DNA of 64,000 bases from Jaapia argillacea MUCL 33604. Lineage: Eukaryota > Basidiomycota > Agaricomycetes > Jaapiales > Jaapiaceae. Below, one piece after another: positions 57,400-64,000 of the stretch. The DNA lies in assembly GCA_000697665.1 (NCBI GenBank), contig KL197717.1, positions 1,083,950 through 1,147,949 of the forward strand, in the 5' to 3' direction. The notes under the pieces were generated by a model. The model saw only the letters and a list, made by a program, of their open reading frames with translations. It ran no database searches and was not told the DNA's origin. The first letter of the stretch is position 1; each line of letters begins with the position of its first letter. The translations under genes were made by a program, and so were the position numbers.

Positions 57400-59652
57400 A
57401 TGGCTGGCGCATTTAGCGGCCACCTAATCAATTCATTCTACCAGCTTCCGCCCTCAGCAGCACCTTTCGGTCAACAAACCTCACCTTCACAGATATCATT
57501 GCACGGCCCAATGTCGTTTAATCGTCAAATGCACGGGACATTCCCTTCTCAGCCTTCATTCTCGTTCTCCTCGGACCACCCATCATTCATGGATCTCTCA
57601 GAAGCAACAGCGATGAAAGTCACCGAACTGCAGGCTAAACTGGACAGGAAACTTGGTCCGGAATATGTGTCTCAACGTCCAGGACCTGGAGGTGGTCCCA
57701 AGCTCACGTATGCTGAGGGATGGAAGATCATCAACCTGGCCAATGAGGTGTTTGGGTTCAACGGGTGGAGCTCGAGTATAGTCAACTTGATCACCGATTA
57801 TGTGGATTTCACCGAGGAAACTAGGAGATATAACGTTGGCATCACTGCTGTTGTGAGAGTGACGCTGAGAGATGGAGTCTTTCACGAAGATGTTGGATAC
57901 GGCTCGATAGAGAATGCGAAGTCGAAAGGGGCGGCATTCGATAAGGTGAGTTTCTTATACTGACTTGCCCCTTATATATGCTGAGAGTCGCAAAAGTGTA
58001 AGAAAGAAGCCGTTACCGATGCTGTCAAACGTTCACTTCGGAATTTTGGCAATTTGCTGGGTAATTGTCTCTACGACAAGTCTTACACCCAGGAGGTAGT
58101 CAAGATCAAGGTCGCACCTGCGAGTATCTCTCCTGCATTATCCCTTGCTCTGTTACTGAACCAACCCAAAGGTTAAATTCGATAAAAGCGAACTTCATCG
58201 CCGACCCGAATTCGCCGAGCCCTCGACCAACGCATCGTCGACACCTTCCCGACCTAATGCTACATCAGATTCTGCATCGGCTGGACAACAGCACACACAC
58301 AATGCAGCAGCCTCAACCTCGACCTCGACCGCAACCTCTTTGAATGTCCAAATCAAATCGGAACCGACTGCCGCCCAGCCCTCTAAGCCTTTATCATCTA
58401 TCCCCGCTCATATGCGACCACATGGTCTCCAAGGCGGAGGATTGGCTACACCGATAGGGAAAGGGCAGGCGTCTACTCATTCTAGTCACGCTTCTCATAA
58501 TGTGTCTCCGTTGAACCCTGCAAAGACGGGCCTAAAGACGCCTATTCAAACCCCGGCTCACTTGCAAGCTCAGAGACCTCCCATCAACACCAGCAACAAC
58601 CTTGTCTCTTCTACATCGAACGCACAGCAGCAGTCGCGCAAAGTATCATTTGCTCAACCCCTCGCCACCACATCCACCGCCTCAACATCCTTGCCACCGC
58701 CTGCCGTGCCCAATTCACCTGGCGACGAATCCTTCAATTTCACCTCCGACGATGATGCCCTCTTTCTCGCTGCTGCAGATCTTCACGAAGGTGAAGGGCT
58801 GGGAGGGCCTATTGACTTTGACGAGGGTTGTGGAGGGATTGCACTCAATTTCGAGGGTGAATCGGAGAATGTTAGTACGAGCATCGATCAAAACGATGTA
58901 GGCCGTAGAGGCGCAGATGAGAGTGTGGGAGCTGCTGCTGCCTTGACGAGACATGGATCTGGAAGTGGGTGGTTACAGAATCCGAATAGGGCGGGTGTTG
59001 CAGGCCCTTCGAGTGTTAACGCGGCTGCTTCGTCCTCACGACTACCGCCTCAGCAGCAGCAGCAACCACAACATCGTCCTCAAGCTCAACATCCATCTCG
59101 ACAAAGCGCAACTTCCGCTCAGCAACCAGCACCTCTAGCAAAGTCGACAAGTGCGCAATCATTACATGCTCAGAATCAACATCAGAACCAAAGTCGCGGT
59201 CAGAGCACTGCGAGCAGTAGCTCCAATGCGGGTACTAGTGGTGGAGGGTCGGTGCTAAATCGACCTAGTTCGATGGGAGGGTTTCATTTCCCCGCTGGTA
59301 TGGTGAGTCACGTTCTTCCGTTGTCCCCTGTTGATGTCATGCTCACTATTCGCCATTTTCTTCAAGAATCCACCCCCCATTGGAAACCGGGCTGGAGGGC
59401 TTGCTCAATCATCCACGTCGTCTAATATCGGGCTAAAGAGGACAGCTGATGCTATGGGGTAAGTCCTCTCATTACCTCGTTGAATCCTACTGTGATTGAT
59501 TTCGAACCACTTTTAGGTCGTCTGCTAGGAGACCGGTTCAAGGACCAGGAATGGGACTTGCTCAAGGTCAACAAGGTGCTGGCGCGAGAAGAGAGGTACT
59601 TGGGAGCCTTGAGTTTGGGGAGGGTGGGGATGTGAAGCGAGTGAAGAGATGA
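57400..59652 (+). CDS. RAD52: Rad52 recombination mediator
   Basis: Homologous-recombination protein that loads Rad51 and anneals single strands, about 660 residues in five or six exons. ATG at 57400. The Rad52/22 domain covers residues about 65-240: LQAKLDRKLGPEYVSQRPGP, LTYAEGWKIINLANEVFGFN, GWSSSIVNLITDYVD, GYGSIENAKSKGAAFDK joined to CKKEAVTDAVKRSLRNFGNL, and LGNCLYDKSYTQEVVKIK. The remainder is a low-complexity Ser/Gln/Pro region with a QQQQQP run near 59055, where Rad51- and RPA-binding parts would lie. It ends in GGDVKRVKR, basic as in fungal homologues. Same strand as MAK5, 237 bp downstream. Confidence 0.92.
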
Positions 59653-60189
59653 AGAGTCGTTGCATTTTGTACTGCACTAGAGTGTGTCGAGGGATACTCG
59701 AGTACGGGGGCGTTCTGCAGAGCGGAGCATGGAAGGGACTTTCGCTGAGGAAGGACTTTGTTTGTAACAATATTGTGTACGATCGAAATTCTCTCCGTCG
59801 ACTTCAATTGTCTTCAAGTTCGTGGTAGTGGTAGTTCACCTACGCACAGTCCGTGTAGGAGGGAAAACTTAAAAGTTCGCTTGAACTCAGCCCCAGCATA
59901 TAATGGTAGCCCAATTTGGAAGGATCATATACATCCGGAATATGCTCAACTTGAAGGTTCAATCAAAATCGATCACCTCCTTCATTTCGACACCTTGGCT
60001 ATCCTCGCAGCCGCATTTATTTGGCCACCGTTATCCATCCACGTTTAACGGAAACGAGTCCTGGAAAGGCTTCAATATCTTTGTTCGTTGTGTGGCACTT
60101 TTTCTGTGAGTTTGCTTTTATTTTTCAACTTCTAACTCAAAGCAAACTCACTCTGGGCACACTGATAGCATCTGCGATAAGAATCGATA
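59653..60189. other. intergenic upstream of F-box gene
   Basis: About 540 bp between RAD52 and the F-box gene. Frames of 96 and 79 codons overlap here. One may contain the missing first exon of the F-box gene, but no join I tried keeps the frame. Confidence 0.4.
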
Positions 60190-61391
60190 GAGTCACTGCC
60201 AGCTGCATCGTTGCCAGTGGAGCTATGGACGCGCATTATCACCTTCATAGATTCACCTAACGACCTGCTCAGCTTGTGTCTGGTGTCTCGCACCCTCAAC
60301 CAGGAGGCATCTTCTAGCCTCTATCGCACAGTCACCATCCCGAGAGACGAGGCGCGTCAACTCGACTTCTATCACGCGATCAACACACAACCCACCCTCA
60401 GCTGGCGCGTTCAAACCCTCCAAATCAGCATCCCATCCCTTTGGACAGAGAGGAGTTTATCCGAAGCCCTTCAAAACCTTCCGAATCTACTTAATCTAGA
60501 CCTACTTGGAGGCGCTGATGCGAGATGGAGATCAGGCCCATCAAGTGTCCTTCCTGTTGCAGATCGCTGCCCATTCAGTCTCGTTCGGTTTTACAACGCT
60601 TCGCTCCCTTTCACCGATACCACCAACTTCCTCGCAACCCAATCACGCCTCAAAAGATGGTCCCATTTCCAAAGCCGGTATGAGGATGATGTTGTTGACC
60701 TAGCAACACATCAGCTTCTTGCTGAAACGTCGGTCATGGAGTTGGATGCAGAATTTTTCTCGCAGTTCCGGGGCAACCTTGCGGTCACCCACCTTTGCAT
60801 CCACTTTCGTTTGAGCTTCCCGCTAGCTAGCATCTTCTCTGCACCTTGCCTGCGGTCCAACCTGCTCGTATCGTTGTGTTTCAACATCAGCAACTCCTAC
60901 CCTGGAATCGAATTTCGCGCGACCACTCTCCTTGACGGTATTTCTCAACTCCTTCCAAATCTCCAGCATCTTATGATCGTCTCGGACCGCTCACCCCCGA
61001 ACTTCGTAAGTTTCTCCCAAGCGAAGTAGACTTCTCTAATCTCTAACCTTGGATCCTGTCGCAGCACTTGCAGTTTAACGTCGACGCCGCATTCACCGAA
61101 TTCTTATCAAAGCTGTCGCTGCTCAAGGATCTCAAGGCATTCACGTACACCACTAGATTTCCCTGGTGGATAACGACTTGCTCGCACTATGGGTCGACTC
61201 TGGAAGTCGCCGTAAGGATACTCTCTTCACACCCCAACCTGCGCGGCGTTGCACTTGCCGCCCCGTCACCCTCACAGACCATTCAAGAAGCATTAGTCAC
61301 ATATCGGAGATTTCCGAGTTGGCAGGAGGGTGAAGTGCGTGAAGAAGCTGAGAGTCCTTTACGATGCGAAGACTGGCAGTATCTACCGTGA
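60190..61391 (+). CDS. F-box protein with leucine-rich-like C-terminal part
   Basis: Probable SCF ubiquitin-ligase substrate adaptor. The F-box is LPAASLPVELWTRIITFIDS followed by NDLLSLCLVSRTLNQEASS, then LYRTVTI, a canonical basidiomycete F-box entry. Leucine-rich-type strands follow (LQISIPSLW, LQNLPNLLNLDLLGGA, LLPNLQHLMIV). An intron near 61016-61065 joins FHLQFNVDAAFTEF, and the protein ends RCEDWQYLP. A first exon with the start codon is missing: an in-frame stop lies at 60178 and there is no ATG before the F-box, so the true start lies upstream across an intron. Confidence 0.72.
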
Positions 61392-61682
61392 TCTGTCGCA
61401 GGCCAAGCAAATTGAACAGTCGAGTCGGACGACACGGCTATCCGACATCGGACGTAGTAACCCGTCGTGTTCGGCTCTTGAGCTTTGAGTATTGAGTTGC
61501 CCTCTCTTGTGCGGTGCAGGCCATACACGTGTCCTTCAGCAACACAGTTTGGGACGGTTCTTCATCCGAAATAAGTATTACAATAGGTCAACATTTGGCA
61601 TTTTGGGACATTGCGGCCATGACTGGTCTGCACTTACGTATCCCGACATCGTGGATCCTTCGCCACCACCATTACCATCACA

Positions 61683-64000
61683 ATGTCCACCGACGCTCCT
61701 CCAGTCATCCTAGAATTTGATGGTCCATCAGGCGAGCTGGACTCCCTCAAGCGAAAGTTTTCATTCGACACCGCCAGTAGCAGCAGCAGCAGCAGCATTG
61801 TGTCAGACCTCCCAGGACCCGGACGTACGCTTGGAAATGTAATCGATCAACTTGGTAGAAAGCTGGAGGGAGTTCTGACCACAGTGATTGAGCGTTCTGG
61901 GACAGGGCGAAACGCAGTCGCAGAGGGTGCCTTCACCGAAGACACGCTTCCAGTCATTTTGGAATTTGACAATTTGATGGGGGAGGTGGACTCCCTCCAG
62001 CAAGCGTTTACGTTTGACGCCGCCAGCAGCAGCACAGCTTCAGACCTTCCAGGACCAGGGCGTACGCTGGGAAAGGCCATCGATCAAGTTGGTCAGAAGT
62101 TGGAAGGTGTGTTGAGTAGGGTGATCGAGCGTTCCGGGAGAGGGCCAAATGCCGTCGCGGATGACGCACTCATGCTCCTGGACCGTACTTGGGAGGAACG
62201 GAAACGGATACAGCCGCGTGTCCCTCCGAAGCAATCTCGAGGATTCCTTCGCTCTCCTCTTGGTCTTGACCAATTCGTTGAAAATATCGTGCTTTACAAT
62301 CGCCGCCGCCTCCCTCTAACCAGTGTCGAATTACAAAATAATACACGATTGGTTCAGACTTGCCGGAAATTGGTTAGGTATCTGAAGTGGGTACTCCTTG
62401 GAATAATCGAATATTGAACTTTCCTAATCTCCTCTTGTCACGTAGGGATAATAGCAGCAATAACAGATATCTCGCCGTTTCATATATTACTGCGCTTGTT
62501 TTGACTGTTCCGGGTATCCAGCCCGTCTTCGACAACTTGGGTGCCCTGGATGAGATCCGGATGCAATCCTTCTTGCTTACTAGAAACAATCCAGATCGAG
62601 ATTATCTCCTGGCACCGTCCCGCCGAGCTCTCGTGGTCTTATCAGAGTCCCAAGCCCTGACCACTATCAAGGCCTTTGACCATTCTGTTCTTGCGTATTC
62701 TCGAGCACCAACTAGCAATACTGTGTGTCAGCGATTCTTCTCAGATGTTTTCACATATTTCATGTGAGTTAGAGCAGCCCTGCGATTCGGCTACGAATCT
62801 TATTTGCGTCTTACGGCAGGGATCCAGATACACAGATGCTCGCAGCCTTCAGCATAGTTGATGCATTGAGCAGGGAAGTCACATGGAATTTCCTGGATTC
62901 CGCTCACCATGTCCCCGACCAGCGTATTCTGAAGCTGTGGGTCAAGAATATCCTGGAGGGAGATGGCCTATGCTCCGAGGTTTTTGGGCGCCTACTCTTA
63001 ATTGTTGTTTGCCAATGCGCCTATGGTAATGGAAATTTGGATGTTGTGCTGGTTTCTGCGACATACTTTCTTCAGAACCGACTCCGGATTCTCTCCAGTG
63101 AGTTCAATATCTCTACTAGTGCACAACGTAAAGTTGCATTTGATAACCGATTTCATCCAGCGGCACGTGTAGATAAGTGGTTGCGTTCCCTCCAGTCTAC
63201 GTTCTTCAACGGTCATCGAAACTGGGAGACATTACCTGCCAGCAAGGCGGTTGTGGATGATTTGAAAGAAATCCTCCACCATTATACATCATATTCTTCG
63301 GTTGAACTACCTTTGCTTCCAGTATTGCGTGACTGCGTGTCTCTATCTGCCGAAATTTGGCGTACATTTTGTCGTCATTGGTACTTCCAGGGTCATCTTG
63401 GACTCCTCAATCCGACCTCCCGAATACCTCTCCGAGTAATTCCGACATCGATTCGAGGCCGACTATGTCGCCGCTTGGTAGAGCTCGTCCTTCAGTAAGT
63501 CAAGATTTGGGAATGTTATTTCCATATTGATCGGTATCTGTAGCTCAGAGTGTCCAGCAGATGACCTCATCCGCGTCGCAAGGCACGACACCGACTGTAG
63601 GCAAGAATTCGATCGCATGGTCACTCTGAGTGGAAACACAGTGTGCAAACGCGAATTGTCTACTATGTTTGCGAAGTTTCCGGCCTTCGAATCAGTCAAT
63701 CTTGAGCAAGGCGAAATTCAGGATTGGTGTACTGCTTTCTACCGAGACGCATCGCTCATTTCGTTAATGAACGAGACAAATTCTGACAATATGGGACCAT
63801 TATCTCCCGTTCGTCCCCCGTTTCGCATTTTGGTTCGTCTCTGACATCGATAATCAGGTCCACGGAATCTATGACGCCTCGTTCACAAAGGTGCCTGCGA
63901 CACTGGATGTGGAAGTACTTCTAGCACACCGAACTTCTCTCCGCTGGGTTGCTGAATCCGACCTTCCATCGCAAGTAGGAGAGTACAAACCCATTTTTGC
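61683..64000 (+). CDS. orphan protein with internal tandem repeat, partial at window end
   Basis: ATG at 61683 (MSTDAPPVILEFDGPSGELD). Two tandem units of about 80 residues open the protein (about 61698-61930 and 61950-62165), each with PVILEFD, a Ser-rich spacer, SDLPGPGRTLG, and LEGVL..VIERSG. After them come helical segments (GLDQFVENIVLYNRRRLPLT, SYITALVLTVPGIQPVFDNL, TYFM joined to DPDTQMLAAFSIVDALSREV, LKEILHHYTSYSSVELPLLP). Introns lie near 62390-62445, 62765-62820, 63495-63543 and 63812-63857. The last exon (HGIYDASFTKVPATLDVEVL and on) runs off the window. I recognise no domain. The Ser run at 61780-61798 is a CAG-type microsatellite. Confidence 0.6.

Overview
The window is nuclear DNA of a filamentous fungus, most likely a basidiomycete of the Agaricomycetes. 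Nearly every gene is broken by introns of about 45-65 bp with fungal GT..AG borders, genes are tightly packed on both strands, and the gene set (velvet factor, hybrid histidine kinase, Gin4/Hsl1-type kinase, pentatricopeptide protein, Rad52, Mak5, Rsc8/Swi3, Sec20 and Tlg1 SNAREs) is that of a fungal chromosome arm. I see no rRNA, tRNA, CRISPR array, or recognisable transposon or virus-derived gene. All exon structures were worked out by hand from splice signals and reading-frame continuity; family names rest on remembered motifs, not on searches.

Layout. 0-6.5 kb: a partial gene, mitochondrial asparaginyl-tRNA synthetase, a VelB-like velvet regulator, a SAP30BP/HCNGP-type protein and a small secreted cysteine-rich protein. 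7.5-13.5 kb: a membrane hybrid histidine kinase and a Pcl/Pho80-like cyclin. 14.8-21 kb: a UvrD-superfamily/TPR protein (TRANK1-like) that starts in the middle of its helicase domain, and the elongation-factor methyltransferase Efm7. 21.1-23 kb: a decayed inverted copy of DNA found again at 52.6-54.4 kb. 23-29 kb: an MFS drug transporter, an FAD monooxygenase and a LaeA/TdiE-like methyltransferase, a possible small metabolic cluster. 29.5-34.1 kb: a FYVE/SAP/RING ubiquitin ligase and a PHD-plus-chromodomain protein. 34.3-36.9 kb: two SNARE genes, SEC20 and TLG1, tail to tail. 37.4-42 kb: a PPR protein and the chromatin-remodeller subunit Rsc8/Swi3. 43-47 kb: zinc alcohol dehydrogenase and a single-pass surface protein. 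47-52.4 kb: a poorly resolved F-box-like gene and a Gin4/Hsl1 kinase. 52.6-59.7 kb: a small proline-rich gene, MAK5 and RAD52. 60-64 kb: an F-box protein and an orphan protein with an internal repeat that runs off the window.

Most genes are housekeeping or regulatory and unrelated to their neighbours. The most unusual structures are: (1) a diverged inverted segmental duplication of about 1.8 kb that carried the 5' end of MAK5 and a small proline-rich gene to a second site about 31 kb away, where both have decayed; (2) a helicase-family gene without its ATP-binding N-terminal half but with otherwise clean exons; and (3) the transporter/monooxygenase/methyltransferase trio.
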